Positions 35,010 through 43,928 of a stretch of DNA of 64,000 nt are shown here, piece by piece. The DNA is from an uncultured Desulfovibrionaceae bacterium (GTDB taxonomy: Bacteria; Desulfobacterota; Desulfovibrionia; Desulfovibrionales; Desulfovibrionaceae), in contig CALUZB010000022.1 of the NCBI GenBank assembly GCA_944325195.1, positions 44,734 to 108,733 of the forward strand, in the 5' to 3' direction. How positions within the stretch are numbered: the stretch's first letter is position 1; each line of letters opens with the position of its first letter. The translations under genes were made by a program, and so were the position numbers. The notes beneath the pieces were generated by a model. It was given only the letters and a program-made list of their open reading frames with translations, was not told the origin of the DNA and made no database searches.

Positions 35010-36413
35010 TTAAAATCCCTGTTCCAAATACTCCTTATCCAACCGATTAATTAACTTAAGGTAGCGATAGTTTGAATTCTTTTTAGCCCTCATAAACATG
35101 TCATAGCCCAAATCACGACAGTGAGGACAGGCATTTTGCGGAATTTGTAAACAGAAGGCAAGCGGATTTATTGTTGACCAACTATCTATATGCAACAGAC
35201 CGGGACAGTTGCTGCAAAGCCGGACGCTTTCAATTTGTGACTCAGTAACGCGGTCAGTATCGTAATAAATATCTTTGGCGCGTGAATACCAACCGTCCAC
35301 AAAATCTCCTTTCAGGCCGGCGCGCGGCGGGTCAAATGCCAGCTTCAGCACCTCTTCACATACTTCTTCAAGCTGGGAGCCGATTTGCTGGCCCCGGCGA
35401 AAAATATTCGGGGTCAACCCAGGCTCGGCAACCCCGCTTGGGTCCAACCCGGAAAGAGCAAGCGCAATTGCAAGATTTGTGTAAGGCAAAGCACCATGTA
35501 TAGCGTAGCCGCCCTCCAATACAACAATTTCAGCATCAATTGCTCTGGTTATTTCTGCATAACCCCTGGAAGTTAGATTCATATTGGTAAGAGGGTCTGA
35601 AAAATGACTGTCCTGCCCGGCCGCGTTGACTACAAGATTGGGCTTGAACCGGTCCAGAATCGGTAAAACCACGTTATCAATCGCATAAATATAGCCGCTG
35701 TCGCCCGTACCGGCAGGAAGAGGGATATTTATCGTTGCCCCTAAGGCATTGGGTCCGCCCAAATCCAGCGGGAATCCAGTGCCCGGAAAAATTGTGCGCG
35801 GGTCTTGATGCATGGAAATAACCAAAGTATCGGGGTCATTCCAATATACGTCGGTTATTCCATCTGAATGGTGACAGTCGGTATCTACAATCGCCACCCG
35901 CATCGGGCCATATTTTTCGCGTAAATATTCCACCATTATGGCGGTAATGTTCACATCGCAAAAACCACGGTTGCCATGCACCACCTTCATGGCATGATGA
36001 CCGGGCGGTCGCACTAAAGCCAGAGCTTTCTGCTTCTCACCGGAAAAAACCAATTCCCCGGCCCGAATAGCACCCCCCAAGGAAACCAAATGCGAAGCGC
36101 CGCATATCCGCTGAGCATCGGGAACGCAAAAATGAACGCGATTTACATCATCGAAACTACCCACTTCCGGAGTATATTCATCAATGCCGGGCACATCAAA
36201 AATACCCTCTTCCTTGAATTGGTCTTGGGTATAAAGAAGACGCTCTTCCCTCTCCGGGTGTGTGGGTGAAATTCCCCAGTCAAATGCCGGAAAAAAAACC
36301 ACTCCCAAACTGGTTCTGGCAGTCAGCATATTTGGTCGCATGGCCGGGCAAATTGGAAAACAATCGCCGCAAAGCCGGTTATGGGGTTGTTGCAGATATT
36401 TGACCGCAAGCAT
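35010..36413 (-). CDS. Histone-deacetylase-family hydrolase with Cys-rich C-terminal tail
   Basis: An arginase/deacetylase-fold enzyme of 467 residues. All catalytic elements are seen: His dyad in RPPGHHA (139-140), zinc ligands Asp179 and His181 in DTDCHHSDG, Asp268 in GQDSHFSDPL, and the catalytic Tyr in EGGY. Bacterial members act on acetylpolyamines, acetoin-related or acetyl-lysine substrates; which applies here is not decided. Beyond the usual end, residues 399-467 hold Cys 400/403 and 429/432 as two CxxC pairs plus Cys421, a zinc-ribbon-like tail. The N-terminus also has CGDCFPIC. The start is uncertain (ATG 36413, no close ribosome site; ATG 36338 possible). Confidence 0.85.
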   Translation of the reverse strand: MLAVKYLQQPHNRLCGDCFPICPAMRPNMLTARTSLGVVFFPAFDWGISPTHPEREERLLYTQDQFKEEGIFDVPGIDEYTPEVGSFDDVNRVHFCVPDAQRICGASHLVSLGGAIRAGELVFSGEKQKALALVRPPGHHAMKVVHGNRGFCDVNITAIMVEYLREKYGPMRVAIVDTDCHHSDGITDVYWNDPDTLVISMHQDPRTIFPGTGFPLDLGGPNALGATINIPLPAGTGDSGYIYAIDNVVLPILDRFKPNLVVNAAGQDSHFSDPLTNMNLTSRGYAEITRAIDAEIVVLEGGYAIHGALPYTNLAIALALSGLDPSGVAEPGLTPNIFRRGQQIGSQLEEVCEEVLKLAFDPPRAGLKGDFVDGWYSRAKDIYYDTDRVTESQIESVRLCSNCPGLLHIDSWSTINPLAFCLQIPQNACPHCRDLGYDMFMRAKKNSNYRYLKLINRLDKEYLEQGF

Positions 36414-36624
36414 CCCGCAGAGAAGCCCTTTTCCCTGAACTCAGGATACAATTTTACTAGCTATATACATAAATGGGGCGGCGATGCCCCATATAAAGAA
36501 AAGTATGGGTTTATGCTCCACTTGTCAAGTCGTGTGTGTGGGGGGTAAAGTATAAAAAGCCGGAAGTGCTGATGCCGCTAAAACAGCGGCTGCTTCGCTC
36601 ACTCCCGGCAAGCATGGACAATAA

Positions 36625-36993
36625 TCAGACATAATAAGGGTTGGGCTTGAACAGCAACACTATAATGTCAACAATTACGCCTATGCCCAAAATACCGGTT
36701 GTCAACAAATACAATATGCCTAAACCGATTTTCCCTTCATAAAACTTATGCGCCCCAAGCCAACCCAAAAAGATACAAAGGATTAAGGCAACCCATTTGT
36801 TTTTTTCGCGCAGTGCAACGTTGTCGCCGTCTATAGTGGCATTGGCATTGGCACTTGAGGAATTGTTTATTATGATATTAGGAATTCCCACCCCAGCATT
36901 GCTCGTTTTCAATTCTTCTACTTGCTTCCCGCATTTAGTACAGAGTACACATTCATCTTCAATTTGCTCTCCGCAAAACTTGCAATATTTCAT
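36625..36993 (-). CDS. Zinc-ribbon plus TM2-domain membrane protein
   Basis: A 122-residue protein. Residues 1-25 form a zinc ribbon (CKFCGEQIEDECVLCTKCG: two CxxC pairs). An Asn/Ser/Ala-rich linker is followed by a TM2 domain with two transmembrane helices (about 68-118), with the characteristic FLGWLGAHKFYEGKIGLGIL and the polar turn between helices. AGGAGG precedes ATG 36993. Function in bacteria is unknown. Single gene. Confidence 0.85.
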   Translation of the reverse strand: MKYCKFCGEQIEDECVLCTKCGKQVEELKTSNAGVGIPNIIINNSSSANANATIDGDNVALREKNKWVALILCIFLGWLGAHKFYEGKIGLGILYLLTTGILGIGVIVDIIVLLFKPNPYYV

Positions 36994-37468
36994 CTATTCC
37001 TCCTCTTTCTGCTTAATTTACACAAACTTTTTAATGTTATGTTAGGACGACTCAGTATTCATTAATTATTGTTTGATCATTGCAACCCCAATAATTGGAG
37101 CTTAGTTATCATCCTTACTTTGATACAATCCTGCCCTGACTCCTGCCCCTATTTTCCCCACACAGAATCTATGAAAACCAGTTATACCCAGAAATACAGG
37201 AAGGATACACAACACCAAGGCGGTCGCCTTACTTTTCGGGCTTACCGCCACAACCCTATCGGCTCACCACATTTGGAGAAAATTGTTGCTTTTTCAGACA
37301 TTTCAGCAGCGCAATTAGAGCAATACATACTTCCCTCCATGATCAATTGAAACATGTGAATTTGTTTATTAGACAGTACAGTCAACAAATTTCATCTTAA
37401 ATTGCCGCAGCCTGGTTGAACGGAGATGAAAAATAATACGTTGCGGATGAATAGTGTCCATTTTTACC
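36994..37468. other. Intergenic region with one doubtful small frame
   Basis: AT-rich region between the TM2 gene (minus) and the HTH gene (plus). The only protein-like frame is ATG 37171 to TGA 37350, 59 residues. It begins MKTSYTQKYRKDTQHQ and has no ribosome site; I would not call it a gene without homologues. No terminator or RNA family seen. Confidence 0.35.
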
Positions 37469-37549
37469 AGGCTACGTCCAAGTGACTGCCAAAATTCCTC
37501 CAGGCTATATCCAAGTGCATGTCAAGATTTTTCTAGGCTATATCCAAGT
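37469..37549. repeat. Three 15-bp direct repeats with 33-bp period before an HTH gene
   Basis: AGGCTACGTCCAAGT at 37469, AGGCTATATCCAAGT at 37502 and again at 37535: starts exactly 33 bases apart, and the intervening bases are partly conserved too. The array ends 20 bases before the HTH start codon. Read in the HTH frame it would give 11-residue repeats with GYIQV. It may be operator iterons for the HTH protein or a repeat-coding N-terminal extension. Confidence 0.8.
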
Positions 37550-37568
37550 AAAAAAGCCTGGAGAAAAT

Positions 37569-37790
37569 ATGCCTTTTATAAGTAATCTCGGAGTGTTAAT
37601 GGGAAAAATGGATATGACTTACGAGGAGTTGCAGTTTCGTTCAAAAGTGGCTCCTGATACTGTGGCCAGAGCCAAGGATGAAAGGATTGCCACCTGTAAG
37701 CTTCTAACCTTAGAGAAGCTGGCGATAGCCTTGGATGTTGGGGTTCACGAACTATTTGAATATGTCAGGGAAAGTAAGCAGACTGAGTGA
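37569..37790 (+). CDS. Small XRE/Cro-type helix-turn-helix protein
   Basis: A 73-residue product that is almost entirely one helix-turn-helix domain: MTYEELQFRSKVAPDTVARA, then LLTLEKLAIALDVGVHELFE, the usual XRE end. ATG 37569 follows TGGAG. The same frame is open upstream through the 33-bp repeats to a GTG at 37482, which would add 29 residues with two 11-residue repeats. Length and the ribosome site favour the short form. It could be an autoregulator or an orphan antitoxin-like regulator; no partner gene is present. Confidence 0.75.
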   Translation: MPFISNLGVLMGKMDMTYEELQFRSKVAPDTVARAKDERIATCKLLTLEKLAIALDVGVHELFEYVRESKQTE

Positions 37791-37834
37791 GCCGGAGAGT
37801 ACAGCCATAGAAAACAGCTAAACAAGTGTATCGG

Positions 37835-37866
37835 AATGGAAAAGGGCCTTGCGGCCCTTTTCCATT
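37835..37866. terminator. Bidirectional Rho-independent terminator
   Basis: A 14-bp perfect stem AATGGAAAAGGGCC with its complement and loop TTGC. It carries A/T-rich arms on both sides and serves the convergent HTH gene and rubrerythrin gene. It overlaps the rubrerythrin stop codon by two bases. Confidence 0.88.
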
Positions 37867-38443
37867 ACCAATTAATTTTCAACAACTCAAAAAATGACTT
37901 GGGATGAATGCAAGCTGGACAGATTTCCGGCGCACTGGTACCCTCATGCAAATATCCGCAATTCAGGCAACGCCAGGTAACTGGTTGTTCGCGGGTGAAT
38001 ACGCGCGCTTCTTTTACGTTGCGGGCGAAATCCAGGAACCGGCGCTCATGGAATTCCTCGGCTACGCACACTTTCTCCCATACAACGGCAATTTCATTAA
38101 AGCCTTCTTCCCTGGCTATTTTGGCAAATGAGGGGTACATTTCCTCATATTCATGTCGTTCACCGGCCGCTGCATGCAGAAGGTTTGCTTCCGTATCTTT
38201 AATAATACCGGGGGGGAAAGCACAGGTAACTTCCAAGTCGTCGCCGCCCTCAAGAAACTTGAAAAAGCGCTTGGCATGCTCACGTTCCTGATCGGCAGTT
38301 TCCAGGAAGATGTCTTGAATCTGCACAAACCCGTCTTTTTTTGCCTGACTTGCGAAATAGGTATATCTATTGCGCGCCTGTGATTCTCCTGCAAATGAAA
38401 TAAGCAGGTTTTTCTCCGTACGAGTGCCTTTCAAACTTTTCAT
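37865..38443 (-). CDS. rbr: Rubrerythrin
   Basis: A non-haem peroxidase of anaerobes that reduces H2O2. The 192-residue product has the ferritin-like diiron domain with the ligand motifs FAGESQARNRY, ETADQEREHAKR, AAGERHEYEEMYPSFA and EVCVAEEFHERRF-like sequence (here EKVCVAEEFHERR). The C-terminal rubredoxin-like domain has CLNCGY and CPACIHP. Length is standard. It lies downstream of perR on the same strand, separated by about 235 bases, so it is either co-transcribed or separately controlled by PerR. Confidence 0.96.
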   Translation of the reverse strand: MKSLKGTRTEKNLLISFAGESQARNRYTYFASQAKKDGFVQIQDIFLETADQEREHAKRFFKFLEGGDDLEVTCAFPPGIIKDTEANLLHAAAGERHEYEEMYPSFAKIAREEGFNEIAVVWEKVCVAEEFHERRFLDFARNVKEARVFTREQPVTWRCLNCGYLHEGTSAPEICPACIHPKSFFELLKINW

Positions 38444-38677
38444 AATTATTCCTCAACCTTCTTGTTAAATGGGACAATGTAAAGCCGGCCTGCAGCCGGA
38501 TTATCCGCCTAGAACAGATTAATTTTGAGACGCTCGCTTCGGCTGGAATGACGAAAGTAAATTCCGCCTATCCCCATCTGTACTGCCGTCACCCTTACGG
38601 CGGCATAGCCGTCAATGGCTGACGCTCGCAGCGGGCAGCACTTCGCGCTGTCGGAGCGTTTTCTATGTCAGAATGCT

Positions 38678-39106
38678 CTAATTCTGTTTGTTTTGCGAAG
38701 CGCACTGCTCACAAATTCCGTCATACTCCACCCTGGCGCCGGTCACAGTAAAGCCGGGTACATCCATATTGGCAACCTTAGGCAGTTTAACCCCGTTGAA
38801 TACGTCGCCAACTGCACCACACTTCACACAACGCACATGCTGATGAGGATCAAGAAAAGCGTCAAAACGCATTTGACTGCCGCTATATTCAATTCTGGCA
38901 ATCTGCCCTTGTTCGGCAAGGAAATCAAGATTACGGTATACCGTGCCCAAGCTGATATTCGGCATACGTTGCCGTACAATCTGATAAAGCTCATCCGCTG
39001 TGGGGTGGCTTGTCAGATTGGAAAGCTCTTCCAAAATTATTTTGCGTTGCTTGGTTAAGCGTCGCTGAATTCCGGTATTTTCGTTATGTTCATAATTACT
39101 TGCCAT
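38678..39106 (-). CDS. perR: Fur-family peroxide regulator, PerR-like
   Basis: A 142-residue metalloregulator. The N-terminal winged helix includes TKQRKIILEEL and ISLGTVYRNLDFLAEQGQI. Then come the metal site region MRFDAFLDPHQHVRCVKCG and a second CxxC (ICEQCASQ), together forming the Cys4 structural zinc site. The next gene being rubrerythrin argues for PerR rather than Fur, though the sequence alone does not settle it. A Per-box-like palindrome lies upstream at 39128-39142, in line with autoregulation. Confidence 0.9.
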   Translation of the reverse strand: MASNYEHNENTGIQRRLTKQRKIILEELSNLTSHPTADELYQIVRQRMPNISLGTVYRNLDFLAEQGQIARIEYSGSQMRFDAFLDPHQHVRCVKCGAVGDVFNGVKLPKVANMDVPGFTVTGARVEYDGICEQCASQNKQN

Positions 39107-39127
39107 AAGATAACCTCTGCAACTTAT

Positions 39128-39142
39128 TAGTAATAATTATCT
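39128..39142. promoter_or_regulatory. Per-box-like operator upstream of perR
   Basis: TAGTAATAATTATCT matches the 7-1-7 Per box TTATAATNATTATAA at 10 of 14 positions, with a perfect TAAT-A-ATTA core. It lies 22 bases before the perR start codon. Confidence 0.45.
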
Positions 39143-39303
39143 GTGTTAACTTATAGACAATTTACCAGTTTGTCAACCAGATTAAGCGGCATTCGCCAGC
39201 TTGTTTTAATATTTCTAATCCTCTGCAAATTCTCAAATCAACAGACTTAACCTTTGAATTCACCCTCTGCACTATGAAAATTCTATCTGCGTCCAGATAA
39301 AGC

Positions 39304-40515
39304 TCAGGCTTCAAGTCGCTCAACCACCCCATTTGCTGCAACCACAGCGCTGGCCCATGCCCAATGAAGATTATATCCACCCAATTCTCCACAAACATCC
39401 ACTATCTCGCCTGCAAAAAACAGCCGCTTACAAAACAGGCTCTCCATAGAAAACGGGTTGATTTCTCCGGCCGGAACTCCGCCCCGACAGGCTTCCGCTC
39501 TTGAAAAGTCAGGACTACTTGGGGTCAGACGGTAATCATGTATCCGCCGCGCAACCTCGTCGCGCTGAGCGCGTGAAAGCTCTGCCGCCTTGCGTCCGGC
39601 AATTTCGTCGGGGATTAAAACCGCGACCAGACGGGCAGGCAGATAGGCTGATAAAAGATTGCTCAGCAAGCGTTTACCCGCTCCCGTCTGATTGAACAAG
39701 GCCTCGCAATGATGGGTAGGTAACCAGTCAATGCCGATTTCCTCCCCACCCTCCAATTGTAGAGAAATCTGCAATGCCGCCGGTCCGCTTATGCCCTGAT
39801 GAGTGATTAATAACGGCAAAGTATATTCCTTATGGCTTCTCAACCCTTCAGTCAGAAAAATGCGCACCGGCAAATTAATGCCCGCTAATCCCTGCAAAGG
39901 CCAACCCCTGGGCATAGGCAGAGGGGTAAGCGCCGGCTTAGGCGGGATAATGCTGTGCCCAAGCATCTCAGCAAGCAGATAGCCGGACAGGTTGGAGCCG
40001 GAGGCCGGCCAGGCCGGACTTCCCGTGCTTAAAACAAGACTTCTGGTGCGATAATGGTTTACAGAAGTGGACACACCTAACAAATGATTTTCCCGGCCAA
40101 CGCCCAACACTGGGTTGTTTAAAGCAATTGTCGTCCCATACTTTTCAGCCAGGCAGAGCAAAAGGTCGCGCAAGCGATCTGCGCCCTGCTTTAAAAAGAC
40201 CTGTCCGTAATCCCTCTCCTCCCAGGCAATTTTATGTTCATTCAAAAAGGCGATAACCTGAGTGGGGGCAAGCCGCCTTAGCACAGTTTGCCGAAATTCA
40301 GGGTTTGCTCCCACATAATTGTCGGCGCTTACCGATAAATTAGTTACATTGCATTTCCCGCCGCCGCTTAAAAGCAGCTTCCTGCCGGCTCGCCCTTGCG
40401 CCTCAAGCACAAGCACTTTCAGGCCGCTCCTGCCCAGCAAATAGCCCAAACAAAGCCCGGCGGCTCCCGCCCCCACGATGATAGTGTCGAATATCTTATC
40501 AGGTACGGCTGTCAT
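39304..40515 (-). CDS. HI0933/BaiN-family flavoprotein oxidoreductase
   Basis: A 403-residue FAD-dependent protein. The N-terminal dinucleotide fold is IIVGAGAAGLCLGYLLG, followed by the family signature GRAGRKLLLSGGGKCNVTN and a C-terminal FAFAGE-type FAD motif (here LFFAGEIVDVCGELGGYNL). The exact substrate of this widespread family is not generally known. The ATG overlaps the rnr stop (ATGA), and rnr overlaps lpxK, so all three genes are translated as one unit. Confidence 0.88.
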   Translation of the reverse strand: MTAVPDKIFDTIIVGAGAAGLCLGYLLGRSGLKVLVLEAQGRAGRKLLLSGGGKCNVTNLSVSADNYVGANPEFRQTVLRRLAPTQVIAFLNEHKIAWEERDYGQVFLKQGADRLRDLLLCLAEKYGTTIALNNPVLGVGRENHLLGVSTSVNHYRTRSLVLSTGSPAWPASGSNLSGYLLAEMLGHSIIPPKPALTPLPMPRGWPLQGLAGINLPVRIFLTEGLRSHKEYTLPLLITHQGISGPAALQISLQLEGGEEIGIDWLPTHHCEALFNQTGAGKRLLSNLLSAYLPARLVAVLIPDEIAGRKAAELSRAQRDEVARRIHDYRLTPSSPDFSRAEACRGGVPAGEINPFSMESLFCKRLFFAGEIVDVCGELGGYNLHWAWASAVVAANGVVERLEA

Positions 40516-42728
40516 TTCACTAACTCAAAGGTGATTTCCAGGCTGTCCAGATGCACTTCAACCAGGCGCACCACCACTTCCCGTCCCAAACTGAATCGCT
40601 TGCCGGAGAATTCGCCCACCAGTTCCTGCCGATCGGGCAGATACACAAAGCTGTCACCCAGACTGACCAGACGAACCATTCCTTCAATCAGGGTCCGCTC
40701 CAACTGGACAAAAATACCGAATTCATTGAGCCCGGAAATACGCCCGGAAAACTCACAGCCCACTTTATCGAGCATAAACAACACGCCCAGGCGCTTGCGC
40801 AACTCCAGTTCGGCTTCCTTGGCCTGTTTTTCACAGGCATTGATGCTTTCCAGAACTTTATCCACCCGGCGCCGGGTGAGCTTGCCGCCACTTTCCTCAT
40901 TCCGGACGCCGCCCAACGCACGGCGTAAAGCCCGGTGCACCAGTACGTCGGCATAGCGCCGGATAGGCGAGGTAAAGTGACAGTAACACGGCGAGGCCAG
41001 CCCGAAATGGGGTTCCAGGTCACTGGTGTAACAGGCCTGCATCATGGCTCTGAGCACCAGATTGGAAACTGCATAGGAGCTTCCCTGCGCATGAGCCTGA
41101 TCAAGCAGCCTGGGAATGGCCTCTGCCCCCGCTTTTGGGGGAACCTTGGCCAGGCCGCTGCGGGCCAGGGTACGATATAACCCGGTCAGTTTATCCCCGT
41201 CCGGCCGGGGATGCACTCTGTAGGGGAAAAGCTCCCGATTCCGGGTGAGAAAAGCGGCCACCGCTTCATTAGCGGCAACCATAAACTCTTCAATCATCTG
41301 ATGAGCAAAATAATGAGGAGCAATGTAAATATCCGTCACCTTTCCGGTGCGATCAACCACGGCTTCAGTTTCAGGCAAATCCAGGAACAGGGCTCCCCGT
41401 TCCTTCCGCTGCCGTTGCAGAACGCTGGCCAGGTCGCGGGCGGTTTCCAACATGGGGAGTAGCTCCCCCAACAGTGCCCGGTCAATGGGATTTTCCTGCT
41501 CCAAGGCGCGACAAACCAGATCATAGCTGAGCCTGGCCCGACTGCGGATAACCGAAAAACAGAATTCCGGCGGGCCCGCCACAGTTCCCTGTCTGGAAAA
41601 GCGCAGTTTGACGGTAATCGCCAAGCGGTTCCGTCCCGGCCGCAAGCTGCACAGATGGTTGGACAAGACCTCCGGGAGCATGGGCTCCACACTTTGAGCA
41701 AAGTAATAGGAATTGCCGCGCAACTGCGCTTCCCGGTCAAGCGCGGAGCCCGGGGTTACATAGTGGGTTACATCTGCTATAGCAACATAAAGAGTATAAA
41801 TGCTTCCGCTCTTTTCCACATAAACCGCATCGTCAAAATCTTTGGCGCGAATGCCGTCTATGGTTACAAAATCAAGATGACGTAAATCCACCCGCCCGCT
41901 GCTCTCAGCCCAATCATCGTCCGACGGCTCCAACGGCAAGGCGGCAGCTTCCGCCACAACCGCTTGGGGGAACTCGTAAGGAATTGAATGGGATAGCTTA
42001 GTAACAGCCTCCTGAACAGACACATTTTCGCCATTGCCCAGATTGACCAGGGCTTTGGCCCGCCAAAGCCCGTTCTCCAGGTGCTCGCCGGGCAACACAT
42101 TCAAAATATCGCCGGGCAGAGGTTCCTGCTTCAAATCGCCCACAGTCGCAAGAATCGCCCGGGCCTGGCGCTGATCCAGCGGATAGCTCAGCACTTCGCC
42201 GGGCTCAGCCCCACGGGCCAACTGCGTCTGGCGCACAACCCGCACCAGCATAGTCGCCTGTTTGCGCTCCAGCACTTCAAGCACAATGCCTTCCGGATTT
42301 TTGCCGCGCCGATCCGGAAGCAGGGCAACCCTGACCAGATCGCCGTTCCAGGCCAACCCCAGACAACCGGGAGAAATATAGATGTCCTTGCCCCGCAAAG
42401 CCGGGTCCGGGCTTGAAACAAACCCCATTCCTCCGCGCTGTACAAGCAAGCGCCCAACCGCCTGCTTCAACGCCGCAGGAAGTGAATAACGCCCGCCGGG
42501 CAAATAAAGCAACCGGCCCTGGTCAAGCAAATCGGCCAGCACATTTAGAATCTTCTTTTTAAGCTTGCTCCGCCCAAACCGGGCAACCAATTCTTCTGTT
42601 CGCAGCGGTTTTGCAGCCGATTCAAATATACCCAGCAAAAATTCAGGGCTAACTTCAGTACGCGCCTCCCCGCCCTGCAATACCCGAGCTTTACCTCTGC
42701 CTGATCCGGAATGCAGCAGCCTGCTCAT
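40512..42728 (-). CDS. rnr: Ribonuclease R
   Basis: A 3'-5' exoribonuclease that degrades structured RNA. The 738-residue protein has an N-terminal winged helix, cold-shock-like domains, the RNB catalytic domain with the acidic motif IRAKDFDDAVYVEK, the CHFTSPIRRYADVLVHR motif, and a C-terminal S1 domain (GRISGLNEFGIFVQLE). ATG 42728 overlaps the lpxK stop (ATGA); 19 further codons upstream are open but would overlap lpxK more. Middle gene of lpxK-rnr-baiN. Confidence 0.95.
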   Translation of the reverse strand: MSRLLHSGSGRGKARVLQGGEARTEVSPEFLLGIFESAAKPLRTEELVARFGRSKLKKKILNVLADLLDQGRLLYLPGGRYSLPAALKQAVGRLLVQRGGMGFVSSPDPALRGKDIYISPGCLGLAWNGDLVRVALLPDRRGKNPEGIVLEVLERKQATMLVRVVRQTQLARGAEPGEVLSYPLDQRQARAILATVGDLKQEPLPGDILNVLPGEHLENGLWRAKALVNLGNGENVSVQEAVTKLSHSIPYEFPQAVVAEAAALPLEPSDDDWAESSGRVDLRHLDFVTIDGIRAKDFDDAVYVEKSGSIYTLYVAIADVTHYVTPGSALDREAQLRGNSYYFAQSVEPMLPEVLSNHLCSLRPGRNRLAITVKLRFSRQGTVAGPPEFCFSVIRSRARLSYDLVCRALEQENPIDRALLGELLPMLETARDLASVLQRQRKERGALFLDLPETEAVVDRTGKVTDIYIAPHYFAHQMIEEFMVAANEAVAAFLTRNRELFPYRVHPRPDGDKLTGLYRTLARSGLAKVPPKAGAEAIPRLLDQAHAQGSSYAVSNLVLRAMMQACYTSDLEPHFGLASPCYCHFTSPIRRYADVLVHRALRRALGGVRNEESGGKLTRRRVDKVLESINACEKQAKEAELELRKRLGVLFMLDKVGCEFSGRISGLNEFGIFVQLERTLIEGMVRLVSLGDSFVYLPDRQELVGEFSGKRFSLGREVVVRLVEVHLDSLEITFELVK

Positions 42729-43867
42729 AGGCGACTCTTTCGTTCGGAGCGGGCAGTGGAGATGTCCCGCCAGGCTCGCTCCCAAAATTCAGGGAAAACA
42801 GCGGGGTTGCCTTGCGTGTCTCGCCCTTCCAGAAATTCAATTTGCATCTGAATGGCCCAAATCGGGTAAGCATTCACCAACTCAGGCAGTTCAGCCTCCA
42901 GCTTAACAGCGTCCTTCCCGGTACAGACCAGAGCAATACCCGCCCCGGCCAGCTCAAGCAAATCCTCACGGGTATAATGATAGTGGTCTGCGAAGGGCAC
43001 GAACTTCAAAGGGGCATACCCCAAAAAGCTTGAGGCACTTTCCAGTACGCCTTGTGGAGCCCCTACCCCGCAAAACAGAACATACTGTCGGCCTGATAAA
43101 TCCGGAACAGCAACAGCATTACCGCTGCCGCAGTTCCCCAAGCGACGCAAGCCGATTGGCCGATAACAAAACGGAAAGAAAGGAACAGCACAGCCGTTTT
43201 CACGCCCTGCTCCCAGTTTCTGACCGGCAAGCCTGAACAAATCCTGCAAATCCTGCTCACGCAAAGGGGAAGGCAAGCGCAACAAAATTACCTGCGCATC
43301 TTGCAGGGCAGAAGCATCTTCCCGCCATGAACCGGCCGGAATCACCCTATTCCATTCACTGCTCAGGTCGTCTAGGGTAAGCAGTACAATATTATAATCG
43401 CGCTCAAGCGCCAAATGCTGAAAGGCATCGTCAGCAATCAACAAGTCCAAGTCAAAATGCGCCTCTGCGTATCTGGCGGCCCTGGCCCGCTTGGGGTCAA
43501 CCAACACCTTGGCCGCTGGAAATGCTTTCGCCAACATCAAAGGCTCGTCGCCACTTGCAGTCGGAGCAGTTGCCGCCGTAACCAACAAGGGCAAAACGCC
43601 CGGCCTGCCTTTATACCCCCTGGAAAGGACGCCTGCCTTCAGCCCTTGCTGCTGCGCCCAACTCAACAACCAAGCGGTAATGGGCGTTTTACCGGTGCCT
43701 CCCCAACTGATATTGCCCACTGTTATGGTTGGACAGGCAGGCCTGTACGTTTGCCGGGATTTGCGGCGGTAGGCCCCGCGCCGGAAACGCATAATCCCGC
43801 CGTAGAGCATTCCGGCCGGCTTAAGCAGCGGACCTAACCGATTGTAAAGATTGAGCAACTCAAACAT
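42725..43867 (-). CDS. lpxK: Tetraacyldisaccharide 4'-kinase
   Basis: It phosphorylates the lipid A disaccharide at the 4' position on the inner face of the cytoplasmic membrane. The 380-residue protein has an N-terminal membrane-associated helix, Walker A VGNISWGGTGKTPIT (residues 50-64), LSRGYKGRPG, the DDAFQHLALERDYNIVL motif and the late ADHYHYTREDL motif of LpxK. It is a little longer than most. First gene of a three-gene unit. Its presence shows an outer membrane with lipid A. Confidence 0.95.
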   Translation of the reverse strand: MFELLNLYNRLGPLLKPAGMLYGGIMRFRRGAYRRKSRQTYRPACPTITVGNISWGGTGKTPITAWLLSWAQQQGLKAGVLSRGYKGRPGVLPLLVTAATAPTASGDEPLMLAKAFPAAKVLVDPKRARAARYAEAHFDLDLLIADDAFQHLALERDYNIVLLTLDDLSSEWNRVIPAGSWREDASALQDAQVILLRLPSPLREQDLQDLFRLAGQKLGAGRENGCAVPFFPFCYRPIGLRRLGNCGSGNAVAVPDLSGRQYVLFCGVGAPQGVLESASSFLGYAPLKFVPFADHYHYTREDLLELAGAGIALVCTGKDAVKLEAELPELVNAYPIWAIQMQIEFLEGRDTQGNPAVFPEFWERAWRDISTARSERKSRL

Positions 43868-43882
43868 ACCAAAAACAAAAAA

Positions 43883-43910
43883 TGGGGGTGAAAGCCTGCT
43901 TTCACCCCCA
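43883..43910 (-). terminator. Rho-independent terminator of the Bax-inhibitor-1 gene
   Basis: A 12-bp stem TGGGGGTGAAAG with its complement, a four-base loop and a T-rich tract on the minus strand (43872-43882). It separates this gene from lpxK. Confidence 0.88.
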
Positions 43911-43928
43911 CTTACGGCAAATCAAACA

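Noticed and set aside
37469..37549. Short CRISPR array
   Set aside because: Only three copies, the intervening sequences are themselves similar rather than unique, and no cas genes are present.
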